Shown here: positions 17,154 through 26,134 of the stretch, piece by piece | How the letters are laid out: every line of letters starts with the position of its first letter | Position numbering within the stretch: the stretch's first letter is position 1 | NCBI RefSeq assembly: GCF_001050235.1 | Contig: NZ_DF967972.1 | Coordinates: 1,316,475-1,380,474 of the forward strand | DNA length: 64,000 nt | Reading direction: 5' to 3' | From: Longilinea arvoryzae | GTDB taxonomy: Bacteria; Chloroflexota; Anaerolineae; Anaerolineales; Anaerolineaceae | Notes under the pieces: model-generated | What the model saw: the letters and a program-made list of their open reading frames with translations, nothing else | Database searches by the model: none | What the model was told of the DNA's origin: nothing | Program-made: the position numbers and the translations under genes

Positions 17154-19136
17154 ATGTGCGGAATTACCGGTATCATCAACCTGAACGAACCTGAACCGAT
17201 CCGCGAAGAGACGCTGCGCGGCATGTTGGGTATGCTGCGCCACCGCGGTCCGGATGAATTTGGTATTTATCGCAGTCCGTGGGCCGGATTGGGCAGCGCC
17301 CGCCTGAGCATCCTCGACCTGAGCGGCGGGCAGCAGCCCATTTCCAATGAAGACGGCAGCCTGTGGATCGTCTACAACGGCGAGGTGTTCAATTACGTCG
17401 AGCTGCGCCCCAGACTGGAGGCGCTCGGCCACCGCTTCACCACCCACACCGACACCGAAGTCATCCTGCACCTGTACGAGGAATACGGTCCGGACTGCCT
17501 GAGCCAGCTCAACGGCCAGTTCGCGCTTGCCATCTGGGACGAACGCGAGCGTAGCCTGTTTCTGGCGCGCGACCGCATGGGCATTCGCCCGTTGTATTAC
17601 GCGCTGCCAGGCGGGCAATTCCTTTTCGGTTCGGAGATCAAGGCCATGCTGGCCCACCCGGCGCTCACGGCCGAAATCGACCCGGCCGCGCTGGCGCAGG
17701 CCTTTACCTTGTGGAGCGTGCAACCGCCGGCCAGCATTTTTCGCGGCATCCAGTCGCTCCCGCCGGCGCATTACCTGCGCCTGAAGGACGGGCGCATCGA
17801 AATAAAGGCTTACTGGAGTCTGGACCTCAGCCAGGAAATGGACCCTGACCAGCCGCTCGCGCCGGCGCTGGAGGAATTCAAGAATCTGTTGATCGATTCC
17901 ACCCTCATCCGGCTGCGCGCCGACGTGCCCGTGGGAGCCTACCTTTCAGGCGGCCTGGATTCCTCGCTGACCACGGCCATCATTCGCAAGTACACCCAGA
18001 ATCACCTGGAGACGTTCTCCATTGCCTTCTCCGACCCGCAGTTCGACGAGAGCAGTTACCAACTGCGCATGGCCGAAACGCTGGGCACCCATCACCATGT
18101 GGTCTATGCCACCCATGAAGAGATCGGCCGGGTCTTTCCACAGGTGATCTGGCACACCGAAACACCCATCCTGCGCACCGCGCCCGCGCCCATGTACCTG
18201 CTTTCGGGGCTGGTGCGCGAACACGACATGAAAGTGGTCATCACCGGCGAAGGCGCCGACGAACTGCTGGGCGGTTACGATATTTTCAAAGAGATGCTGG
18301 TGCGGCGCTTCTGGGCGCGCAACCCCGAGTCAGAGATGCGCCCGATGCTGCTGACCCGCCTGTACCCGGATATCGCAGCGTTGAACAGCCCGGGCCGGGC
18401 TTATCTCAAGGCGTTTTTCAAGAAGGACCTGAGCCAGACCGATTCACCCTTCTATTCGCATTCCATCCGGTGGGGCAACGGTTTACGGCTGCTGCGTTTT
18501 CTACAGCCGCAGCCGCTCGCCAGCCTGGCCGAGCAGGCCGCCGCCGTGCCCCTGCCGGCCGGTTTCGACCATTGGTCGGCGCTCGCCAAGGCCCAGTACC
18601 TGGAAATGACAACCTTCCTCTCGCCCTATCTCCTCTCTTCGCAGGGCGATCGGATGGGAATGAGCCATTCCGTCGAGGGGCGTTTCCCATTCCTGGATGT
18701 TCGCGTGGTCGAGTTCTGCAACCGGCTGCCCGCGCAGTGGAAAATGTATGGCCTGACCGAAAAATGGTTTCTGCGCCAGGTTGGGCGCGAATTGCTGCCC
18801 GAGGAGATCTGGCGGCGCGTCAAACGGCCGTATCGGGCGCCCATTCACCGCAGTTTTTTCAACGCGGACGCGCCGGAATATATTCAGCGCCTGCTTTCGG
18901 CCGAAGCCCTGGAGGAAAGCGGCCTGTTCAACCCCATCGCTGTGGGGCAATTGGCGCGCAAGGCCGCCAGTGGCGCGGCGCTGAGCGAGGTGGATGATAT
19001 GGCCGTGGCCGGCGTTCTCTCCACGCAGCTTGTTTACGATCAATTCGTTCAGCATTTTTCCACCCGCAAAGCCTCCCTGACTGCCGCCGACCGGGTGAGA
19101 GTGATCGACCACACCGCGGAGGTGCATCCGTTATGA
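17154..19136 (+). CDS. Asparagine synthase-type glutamine amidotransferase
   Basis: A 660-aa AsnB-family protein. The N-terminal Ntn glutaminase has Cys2 exposed after Met removal (MCGITGIIN), RHRGPDEFG and 'YNGEVFNY'; the C-terminal synthetase has the PP-loop SGGLDSS (265-271) and 'VVITGEGADELLGGY'. The family moves ammonia from glutamine to an adenylated carboxylate. In glycan loci such proteins (WbpS-like, exosortase-associated amidotransferases) amidate sugars or acyl groups. The start follows CAGGAGGGG, and the 3' end overlaps the NadE-like gene by 4 bases (ATGA). A specific role with the ACP-bound acid is inferred. Confidence 0.9.
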   Translation: MCGITGIINLNEPEPIREETLRGMLGMLRHRGPDEFGIYRSPWAGLGSARLSILDLSGGQQPISNEDGSLWIVYNGEVFNYVELRPRLEALGHRFTTHTDTEVILHLYEEYGPDCLSQLNGQFALAIWDERERSLFLARDRMGIRPLYYALPGGQFLFGSEIKAMLAHPALTAEIDPAALAQAFTLWSVQPPASIFRGIQSLPPAHYLRLKDGRIEIKAYWSLDLSQEMDPDQPLAPALEEFKNLLIDSTLIRLRADVPVGAYLSGGLDSSLTTAIIRKYTQNHLETFSIAFSDPQFDESSYQLRMAETLGTHHHVVYATHEEIGRVFPQVIWHTETPILRTAPAPMYLLSGLVREHDMKVVITGEGADELLGGYDIFKEMLVRRFWARNPESEMRPMLLTRLYPDIAALNSPGRAYLKAFFKKDLSQTDSPFYSHSIRWGNGLRLLRFLQPQPLASLAEQAAAVPLPAGFDHWSALAKAQYLEMTTFLSPYLLSSQGDRMGMSHSVEGRFPFLDVRVVEFCNRLPAQWKMYGLTEKWFLRQVGRELLPEEIWRRVKRPYRAPIHRSFFNADAPEYIQRLLSAEALEESGLFNPIAVGQLARKAASGAALSEVDDMAVAGVLSTQLVYDQFVQHFSTRKASLTAADRVRVIDHTAEVHPL

Positions 19137-20119
19137 GCGAGACCCAATCCAAACTTGCATTCAACCGCCGCTCCCTGGAACTGGATGCGGCCGGCGAAGT
19201 GAACCGAATCGTGACCTTCCTGCAGGAAAATGTGCTGCACCGCCTGCACCGCCAGGGCGCCGTGGTGGGCATCTCCGGCGGCATCGATTCGTCGCTGGTG
19301 CTGGCGTTGTGCGCGCGCGCCTTTGGCCCGCAGCGCGTGGTGGGCATCCTGCTGCCCGAGCGTGAATCCAGCCCCGAAAGCGCCGACCTGGCCCACCGCC
19401 TGGCCGGGCGCTTCGAGGTGCAGACCGTCACCGAAGAGATCAGCGCCGCGCTGGATGGGGCGGGGTGTTACCGGCGCCGGGACGAGGCCGTCAAGCGCGT
19501 TTTCCCGGAATTCGAACCGGATTGGAAATCGAAGATCACCCTGCCGGGCAACCTGCTGGAGGAAGACCGCCTGAATATCTTCTCGCTGACGGTGATCAAA
19601 CCGGACGGCAGCGAGCAAACCCAGCGCCTGCCGCTGCGCGAATACGCCCAGATCGTGGCCTCCTCCAATTTCAAGCAGCGCACGCGCATGGCCATGCTGT
19701 ACTACCATGCCGAGCTGCGCAATTACGCTGTGATCGGCACGCCCAATAAGAACGAACGGGACATGGGATTTTTCGTCAAGTATGGCGATGGCGGCGCGGA
19801 TATCAATCCGATCGGCCACCTGTTCAAAAGCCAGGTATTCCAACTGGCGCGTTTTTTGGATGTGCCGGTTGAAATTCAGCAGCGCCCGCCGACCACGGAT
19901 ACTTATTCCGCGGGCAGCACGCAGGAAGAATTCTTCTACCGAATTCCGTTCAATATCCTCGATCTGGTCTGGTTGGGTTACGAGCGCGGCGTGGATCACG
20001 CTGAGATCGCGGGCGCGCTGGAGCTGACAGTCGAGCAGGTGGAACGCGTCATCGCCGATATCGAACGCAAGCGTCGCGCCACCGAATACCTGCGAACACA
20101 GCCCATCAACCTGGATTAG
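19133..20119 (+). CDS. NAD synthetase family amide ligase (NadE-like, ammonia-dependent)
   Basis: A 328-aa N-type ATP pyrophosphatase with SGGIDSS (48-54), 'GTPNKNERDMGFFVKYGDGGADINPIGHL' motifs and 'PPTTDTYS'. It lacks the nitrilase-type glutaminase domain, so it needs free ammonia. Classic NadE makes NAD from deamido-NAD. Here it is somewhat longer than ammonia-dependent NadE (about 250-280 aa) and translationally coupled to an AsnB-type protein inside a glycan locus. It may be a pathway-specific amide-forming enzyme or the genuine NAD synthetase that happens to sit here; the sequence alone does not decide. Confidence 0.85.
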   Translation: MSETQSKLAFNRRSLELDAAGEVNRIVTFLQENVLHRLHRQGAVVGISGGIDSSLVLALCARAFGPQRVVGILLPERESSPESADLAHRLAGRFEVQTVTEEISAALDGAGCYRRRDEAVKRVFPEFEPDWKSKITLPGNLLEEDRLNIFSLTVIKPDGSEQTQRLPLREYAQIVASSNFKQRTRMAMLYYHAELRNYAVIGTPNKNERDMGFFVKYGDGGADINPIGHLFKSQVFQLARFLDVPVEIQQRPPTTDTYSAGSTQEEFFYRIPFNILDLVWLGYERGVDHAEIAGALELTVEQVERVIADIERKRRATEYLRTQPINLD

Positions 20120-20149
20120 CTCGCGCCGCGGGTTGGAGAGGAAAGAAAA

Positions 20150-22918
20150 ATGCATTCAAAGATCCGGCATATGTTTGGCTGTCTCTTCAGATTGCTGGGG
20201 GCTGCCTGTCTGGGGGCGGGCCTGCTTGGAGGAATGGTTCACCCGGCCCAGGCGCAGGCCAGCATCGACGGCTGGTCGCAGCCGGTCAATTTGTCGAATT
20301 CCGGCGAAACCCAGGCGCCGATCATCACCGCAGACAGCAGCGGCGTATTCCATGCTTTCTGGTTGGACCGCCAGGCCGGTTTTTTGTATTCGCACACCAC
20401 CTCCACCGGTTGGACCAAACCGCGTCCGGTGATCTTTCCGGTCTCGCGCGAGACGATTCTGAGCCGCGATTTGACCGGCATCGGCCTGCCGGTTTTGATC
20501 AGCGCCCCGCGTAACCGCGAATACCTTTTCTGGCAGTCCGACGGGGGACTGCGCTATAGCGTTGGCAGCACCGCGAACGGGCGTACATTGGAGGACTGGC
20601 AGGCCGGCGGATTCGTGTCGAGTTCGGTGGCCGATTATGATGCCATGGTCGATGCGGACGGCGTCCTCCACCTGGCTTACGTGCAACCGGAAGATCTTTC
20701 GGGAATGCCGGCCGGCGTTTATTATTTGCGCTCCCTGGATTCGGGCGGCTCCTGGTCTTCGCCCAGGCAATTGTACAGTTCGTCCTATTACCGCAGTCTG
20801 TTGCAGTTGGACCTTTCGACGGTTCCGCCCAAGAACTCCGTGGATATCGCGGTGAACCAGGTTGGCGATGAGAAGACGGTTTTCGTGGCCTTCGACAACC
20901 AACCCCGCAATCGAGTCCTGGTGGCGCGTTCCCTGGACGGGGGTACGAAATGGGAAGAAGCCGTCGAGGTGGATGGCCCTTCGGTAACCTCCGGGGTCTC
21001 CTCTCCGGGGGATATTCACGTCAGCGCGCTGGGTAAGGATGTCGTCCTCACCTGGCAGGTGAAGCAATCCGATACGGTGTGTTTCTCCTACTTCCGCAGT
21101 TCCAGCGATAGCGGCTCGAAATGGAGCGCCAACCAGCGCATGAATACGCCGTTCCCCGGCTGCGCCGATCAAACCAATTTCATCACGGGATACGGTCCCG
21201 ATTCGGTGCTGGTCACCTCGGCTTCCGGCCTGGTCTACCTTTCCGCCTGGAATGGCGAAGTGTGGAGCGATTATTACCTGCAGCCCAGTCTGTCCTCGTT
21301 TACCGACCCGGAAGCGCTGGATACAGTGACCTTCGGGTTGACCGGATTCGCACTCAGCGGAACGGACCAACTGGTAGCCATCGGTTTCGACAGCGGTTCG
21401 GGTAAAGATACCTGGGTCCTGACCCGGTCGCTTAAGGATATCCCTTCCTGGTTCCCCTCCCAATTGGGTTGGAAGGCCGCCGAGACGCTGCAGACGCTCA
21501 ACGAGAAGGTCTCTGATTTGCAGATCGTGGGCAATGGCAGCCAACGCCTGCACGCTTTCTGGACGCAGGATGAAATTCTGACTGTCGAAGCCGGAGCGCT
21601 GGTCCAACCCGTGGCCAGCCAGGTGGTCTATTATTCCTACCTCGAGAACAACCGCTGGAGCGTGCCCACGATGATCCTGCGCGCCAGGCAGACCAGCGTG
21701 GCCGCCGGAACCGCGGCTCAAACCAACGATGTCGCCCGCTTGAGTGTGGCGATGGGACCGGATGACCGCCTGTGGGCCGTCTGGCAAAACAGCCCGGGCG
21801 GGGATACCTACTTCAGTTGGGCGCGCGCGTCCGCAGCCGGTTCGGTCAATGAGTGGTCTGCCTCCCAGGCGATCGCCACCATTCCGTTGAACGCGGGCGG
21901 GTATTCGGTTGTCATCGACCGCGGCGGGGTCGTGAATGTCGTTTATTCCGTCCCGGTCAATGAAGGCCGCGGCGTTTTTCTCGTCCAATCCTGGGATCAA
22001 GGCGCCACCTGGTCCAATCCGATCCAGATCTTCGATGGCGCCGCCGCCGGCTGGCAAATCGTCTCCAATCCGGTGGCAGCCGTCGCGGTGGACGGCAGCC
22101 TGTATGTTCTATTTGGCCAACAATCGGCGGCCGGCTTCGGCAGTATCGACGGCCTGTCCGCGGCATTCTCGAAGGACCGCGGAGCTGCGTGGAGCGGAGC
22201 CGAATCGGTGACAACGGAGCAGGTCCTCTGGTATCAGGTTCTGGCGCAGGACGCCAGGATCATTCACCGCTTTTGGATGGAAAAAAGCGCGGATAACCAG
22301 ATCCTGCTTCTGCACCAGTTTTCCGGGGACGGGGGCGTGTCCTGGGGGCGGGTGGAAAGGATATCCGATTCGCGGGATGAACCCCGGAAAGTCAGCGCCG
22401 TGTTTGATAGCGCCGGGCGCATTCATCTGGTTCAGCTCATCGAGGACCAGCAAACAGAACACCTCCTGCTGGAATACTGGCTATGGGATGGGGAAAGCTG
22501 GAACGCCTCCGACAACCGCGATCTGGGCGCCGGCGTGGTGGATGACGTGGCCTCCTTGAGTACCGGGATCACGCTCGAAGGCGCGTTGGGGACTCTTCTC
22601 AGCCGCTCGGTTGCCGGAAACGATCCTTATCACCTTGAAACGATGCTTCTTTCGGTCAACCGGCTGGTTGAAGTCCCCAAGGTGGTCTCGACCGCGCTGC
22701 CTCCTTTGCCGACCGAAACCGCTCTTCCGCTGGTGAAACCGACGGCCACTCAGGCGCCAACGCCGACGATCGACAGCGCCGTTCTGCAACAGGGCTCGCC
22801 CTCCAGCGGCGGGGGCACGCTGGGCGGCCTGATCATCGGCCTGATTGCCTCGGTTCTGGTGGTCGGCGGTGGATTTGGGTATGCGTTCTTCCGTTTGCGC
22901 AAGCGCAATGGGGGCTGA
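20150..22918 (+). CDS. Exported BNR/sialidase-like propeller protein with C-terminal membrane anchor
   Basis: A 922-aa protein with a signal peptide (about residues 1-36, ending AQAQ). Most of it is made of repeats with 'SxDxGxxW' (Asp-box) signatures such as SLDSGGSW, SSDSGSKW, SWDQGATW and SKDRGAAW, typical of beta-propeller sialidase-like folds. Near the C-terminus come a Thr/Pro linker, a Gly-rich membrane helix (LGGLIIGLIASVLVV) and a basic tail (RLRKRNGG). It is probably displayed outside the cell, anchored by its C-terminus. The Arg triad of real sialidases could not be assigned, so a binding role is as likely as hydrolysis. A shorter relative lies at 32397-33860. Confidence 0.8.
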   Translation: MHSKIRHMFGCLFRLLGAACLGAGLLGGMVHPAQAQASIDGWSQPVNLSNSGETQAPIITADSSGVFHAFWLDRQAGFLYSHTTSTGWTKPRPVIFPVSRETILSRDLTGIGLPVLISAPRNREYLFWQSDGGLRYSVGSTANGRTLEDWQAGGFVSSSVADYDAMVDADGVLHLAYVQPEDLSGMPAGVYYLRSLDSGGSWSSPRQLYSSSYYRSLLQLDLSTVPPKNSVDIAVNQVGDEKTVFVAFDNQPRNRVLVARSLDGGTKWEEAVEVDGPSVTSGVSSPGDIHVSALGKDVVLTWQVKQSDTVCFSYFRSSSDSGSKWSANQRMNTPFPGCADQTNFITGYGPDSVLVTSASGLVYLSAWNGEVWSDYYLQPSLSSFTDPEALDTVTFGLTGFALSGTDQLVAIGFDSGSGKDTWVLTRSLKDIPSWFPSQLGWKAAETLQTLNEKVSDLQIVGNGSQRLHAFWTQDEILTVEAGALVQPVASQVVYYSYLENNRWSVPTMILRARQTSVAAGTAAQTNDVARLSVAMGPDDRLWAVWQNSPGGDTYFSWARASAAGSVNEWSASQAIATIPLNAGGYSVVIDRGGVVNVVYSVPVNEGRGVFLVQSWDQGATWSNPIQIFDGAAAGWQIVSNPVAAVAVDGSLYVLFGQQSAAGFGSIDGLSAAFSKDRGAAWSGAESVTTEQVLWYQVLAQDARIIHRFWMEKSADNQILLLHQFSGDGGVSWGRVERISDSRDEPRKVSAVFDSAGRIHLVQLIEDQQTEHLLLEYWLWDGESWNASDNRDLGAGVVDDVASLSTGITLEGALGTLLSRSVAGNDPYHLETMLLSVNRLVEVPKVVSTALPPLPTETALPLVKPTATQAPTPTIDSAVLQQGSPSSGGGTLGGLIIGLIASVLVVGGGFGYAFFRLRKRNGG

Positions 22919-23219
22919 TCCGGCCCGCTTCCATTAACATTAATGACCACTAAACATGTCAATCCATCCGGTATAATAGCTAGTATCTTGGGCCTGGTTT
23001 CGGTGTTAATGGCGCCCGGATTTTCGGACGAATAAACTGAGCAAAACGGCATTTTCAGGTAGCTCCTTCGCCGCTTCTCATTCCTCACTTCATTACAGCT
23101 TTCATCGCCATACCTTTTTTTGCCTGCCTTGAGCCATTCATTAAGGAAGCGTGTTTATTGTTGCCCCTGCCTTCGCGCTTCGGGGATGGACGCCCGGGGA
23201 ATGCAAAATTTGGAGATTG
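22919..23219. other. 300-base intergenic region before the first DUF362 gene
   Basis: No gene is believable here. A TATAAT at 22972-22977 could be a -10 element, but no fitting -35 lies at 16-18 bases. A short palindrome, CATTAATG, lies at 22938-22945. A separate promoter for the DUF362/PQQ/942-aa gene run is possible but not proven. Confidence 0.4.
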
Positions 23220-24515
23220 ATGGCAAAACTGGATCGTAGAAAATTCATCAAGATCACCGGCTGGGTTACTTCCGCAGGCCTTGCGCGTATTCTCGCGCCG
23301 GGGCTGCTGGTGGGAAGCGCGGCTGCCTGCCAGGCTCAACCCCCGGCGCAGCCTCCGACTTCGACCGCTGGCTCGCAATCCATCGATCCAACGGCAACTG
23401 TAAGCGGCCCGGCGACGGCGCTGCCGCCCACCAACACCGCCGTCGTGCAGCCATCCCCGACCGCCGGGTCGGCGCCAAAGGCAGATTTCGGTCCGCGGGT
23501 GGTGCACGTGCGCGCCGGCGCCGCCACAAAATGGAGCGGGCAGGAACGCTACTGGGAACACGTCGATCCACAGGTCGTCGGCGATATGGTCGATCGGGGC
23601 CTGCAGGCGCTGACCGGCCAGTCCACCTCGGCCGATGCCTGGCGCAGGATCCTTTCAAATTACCAACCCGGGCAGGGCATCGTCATCAAATTGAACTTCA
23701 ACAACACGCTGGCCGGCAACTGCAGCGCCGTCAGCGGGCAAATCAACGCCCTGCCGCAGCCGGCCAACGCGGTGGTCGCCGGTTTGAAATCCATCGGCGT
23801 TGATGAGCAGGATATCTGGTTCTACGATGGGGTCAATCGCTATATCCCCGAATATTTTGCGGCCGGGATTCGCTACGGCAACGTCCAATTCTTCGATAAA
23901 TGCCATCAACCGGTCACCTATGACAGCCGGGATGCGGACGCGATCGTTTCGTTCAGTCCTCCCCAGGGGATTCCAACGCCAGCCAGTGAGAAGATCGCCG
24001 ATGTGCTGGTGCGGGCACGTTATCTGATCAACATGCCCATTTTGAAAAATCACGACTGCGCGGGTATTTCACTGGGTTTCAAGAACCATTTCGGCACGGT
24101 CGATAACCCGGGCGGAATGCACGGCCATGTGTTTCTCGTTTCAGCGTGCGGCGGCGGTTTCTACTCGAACTACAGCCCCCTGGTGGATCTCAATCAGAAT
24201 GCGCACATCCGCCAGAAGACCGTGTTGACCATTGGGGATGGGCTGTGCGGCGCCCGGGGCAGCCAGGAAGCCTGGCCGAGCGCCTGGTCGACCTTCGGCG
24301 GGTCCCTGCCGAACAGCCTGTTCTTTTCGACCGACCCGGTGGCGCTGGACTGCGTGATGGCGGATCACCTGCGCGCCGAACCGGGGGCCGGCGTCATGGC
24401 TGGCGCCGATGAATATCTCAAGTTTGCCCAGGACGCCGGAATGGGCGTCTATGAACGCGGCGACCCATGGGGTGGGGGTTACCAGCGTATCGATTACCAG
24501 AAGATCGTCTATTAA
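23220..24515 (+). CDS. Tat-exported DUF362 protein (first copy)
   Basis: A 431-aa protein. It starts with a twin-arginine signal (DRRKFIK) and a hydrophobic stretch ending in SAAAC, which could also be a lipidation Cys. A Thr/Pro/Gln linker follows, then a DUF362 domain: 'IVIKLNFNNT', 'NMPILKNH', 'LTIGDG', 'STDPVALDCVMAD'. Four Cys contexts (NCSAV, DKCH, HDCAG, ACGGG) are conserved in the second copy at 28973. DUF362 proteins are often linked to iron-sulfur proteins, but their reaction is unknown. Tat export suggests folding with a cofactor before transport. The ATG at 23220 is chosen because it directly precedes the Tat motif. Confidence 0.85.
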   Translation: MAKLDRRKFIKITGWVTSAGLARILAPGLLVGSAAACQAQPPAQPPTSTAGSQSIDPTATVSGPATALPPTNTAVVQPSPTAGSAPKADFGPRVVHVRAGAATKWSGQERYWEHVDPQVVGDMVDRGLQALTGQSTSADAWRRILSNYQPGQGIVIKLNFNNTLAGNCSAVSGQINALPQPANAVVAGLKSIGVDEQDIWFYDGVNRYIPEYFAAGIRYGNVQFFDKCHQPVTYDSRDADAIVSFSPPQGIPTPASEKIADVLVRARYLINMPILKNHDCAGISLGFKNHFGTVDNPGGMHGHVFLVSACGGGFYSNYSPLVDLNQNAHIRQKTVLTIGDGLCGARGSQEAWPSAWSTFGGSLPNSLFFSTDPVALDCVMADHLRAEPGAGVMAGADEYLKFAQDAGMGVYERGDPWGGGYQRIDYQKIVY

Positions 24516-24572
24516 TCCACCTTTCTGCGTGTCCTTTGAATGAGGAAAGGAATTAGATAGGATAAATCGTCC

Positions 24573-26129
24573 ATGAGTTTAGCGAAAATGAAAAGAACGG
24601 CGACCCTCCTCCTGCTGCTGGCTGCACTGGCCGGCGTATTTAGCAGTGTTCAGGCGGCAGGCGCCCGGCAGGATGTGGCTCCGGGGATGACCGAAACCCC
24701 GACCTCCACGGCAACACCCGGTGAGATCAGCCCGACTGCGACGGTCACCGAGACCCCGACGGAGGCTATTAGCGAAACCCCGACGGAAACACCGACTGAA
24801 ACCCCGACAGCCACGCTTGCGGTAGGAAATCCGGAGAACATCGATTCTCCTCTGGCAATCCCCACCAACGAGTGGCCCCAGGTGCAGCGCGATTCTCTGC
24901 ACACCGGTTATTACCCGGCGGCTCTGGGAACGAACTTCCAGGTCGCCTGGCATCATGCTTTCCAACCTGAAAAAGTCTATCCACAGGTCCAGGCCATCGT
25001 CTCGGCCGGCAAGGTCTTTGTTGGCACCGAGATGGGCAACCTGTATGCCTTCAATTCCACCAACGGCAGCCAGGCCTGGAAGTACACGGCTGGCGCGCCC
25101 ATTCTGAACAGCGTCGCTTCGGACGGCACGCGGGTCTTCTTCGGCGCCATGGACGGCGCGATCTACGCCCTGGATATTGCCTCGGGCGCGCTTTCCTGGA
25201 AAACCCAGCTCTCGCAGTTCCAGGGTTTCTCCACAGCGCCGGTCATCGCGGACGGCAAGGTGCTGCTGGGCGGGCGAAACGGCATTTTCTACGCGTTGAA
25301 TCCTTCCACCGGCGCGGTGGTGTGGTCCTATAACGTCGGCTCGCCCATCCTGCAGACCGCGGCCTGGAACGGCGGTAAGGCTTATTTCGGCGCCATGAAC
25401 ATGTACGTCTACGCGCTGAACACCAGCAATGGCAGCCTGGCCTGGAAGAGCGCGCGCATCCCCGGCATGGCCTTCAAGGATTACTGGCCGGTGGTGAACA
25501 ACGGGATGGTCTATGTGCGCCCGATGACCTACGGGTATATTGGTTTTGAATCTTCGGATTATTCCCAGATCCTGAACGCCAGCATGCAGAATTCCCTGCT
25601 GGCGGATTACGCCGCCCATCCGGCCAACTATTCGCCTTCGCTTTTCCGTTTGAACGAAAGCGACGGCAGGATGGCCACCATGGTCATCCATTATTCGTTC
25701 CAGACCATGAACGGCGCGACCGCGCCGCCGTGCATCGACCGGGATGGCTATATGATCATGCCGGCCTGGGCGCCGAACCATCAAAACTTTACCGGTTGGG
25801 CGCGTTTGAACGTTTCCAGCCGCATTCTGGTGGACGCGCTGGTGGATAGCAGCAATAACACTGCCGGAAACGGCAATCCGGATGAAAACATGGCGGTGAC
25901 GTGCTCCAGCAATCTCATCCTGGCCATGCACATCGAGGAAGAAAACGCCAATTTTACCGGCTTTTTCAATCTGGATACGCGGCATTGGACCCGCATTAGC
26001 CCGGGCTGGTCAAACCAGCAGATGGCCAATAATACCCAGGGGGGTGGCGCAAACCCTGCCAGTATCGCAAATGGCATGGTTTACCACATTTCGAAGTACG
26101 AGCTGATCGCCCGTACCACCCAACCCTAG
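24573..26129 (+). CDS. Exported PQQ-type beta-propeller protein
   Basis: A 518-aa protein with a signal peptide (about 1-29), a low-complexity Thr/Pro/Glu linker (ETPTETPT-type, about residues 36-85), and then PQQ-like/BamB-like propeller blades with repeated 'xxVFVGTEMGNLYAFNSTNGSQAWKY'-type patterns (about every 40 residues: NLYAFNSTNG, AIYALDIASG, IFYALNPSTG, YVYALNTSNG). No PQQ-dehydrogenase active site is visible, so a scaffolding or binding role is more likely. It sits between a DUF362 gene and a 942-aa exported protein, with only 5 bases before the latter. Confidence 0.82.
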   Translation: MSLAKMKRTATLLLLLAALAGVFSSVQAAGARQDVAPGMTETPTSTATPGEISPTATVTETPTEAISETPTETPTETPTATLAVGNPENIDSPLAIPTNEWPQVQRDSLHTGYYPAALGTNFQVAWHHAFQPEKVYPQVQAIVSAGKVFVGTEMGNLYAFNSTNGSQAWKYTAGAPILNSVASDGTRVFFGAMDGAIYALDIASGALSWKTQLSQFQGFSTAPVIADGKVLLGGRNGIFYALNPSTGAVVWSYNVGSPILQTAAWNGGKAYFGAMNMYVYALNTSNGSLAWKSARIPGMAFKDYWPVVNNGMVYVRPMTYGYIGFESSDYSQILNASMQNSLLADYAAHPANYSPSLFRLNESDGRMATMVIHYSFQTMNGATAPPCIDRDGYMIMPAWAPNHQNFTGWARLNVSSRILVDALVDSSNNTAGNGNPDENMAVTCSSNLILAMHIEEENANFTGFFNLDTRHWTRISPGWSNQQMANNTQGGGANPASIANGMVYHISKYELIARTTQP

Positions 26130-26134
26130 GATTA

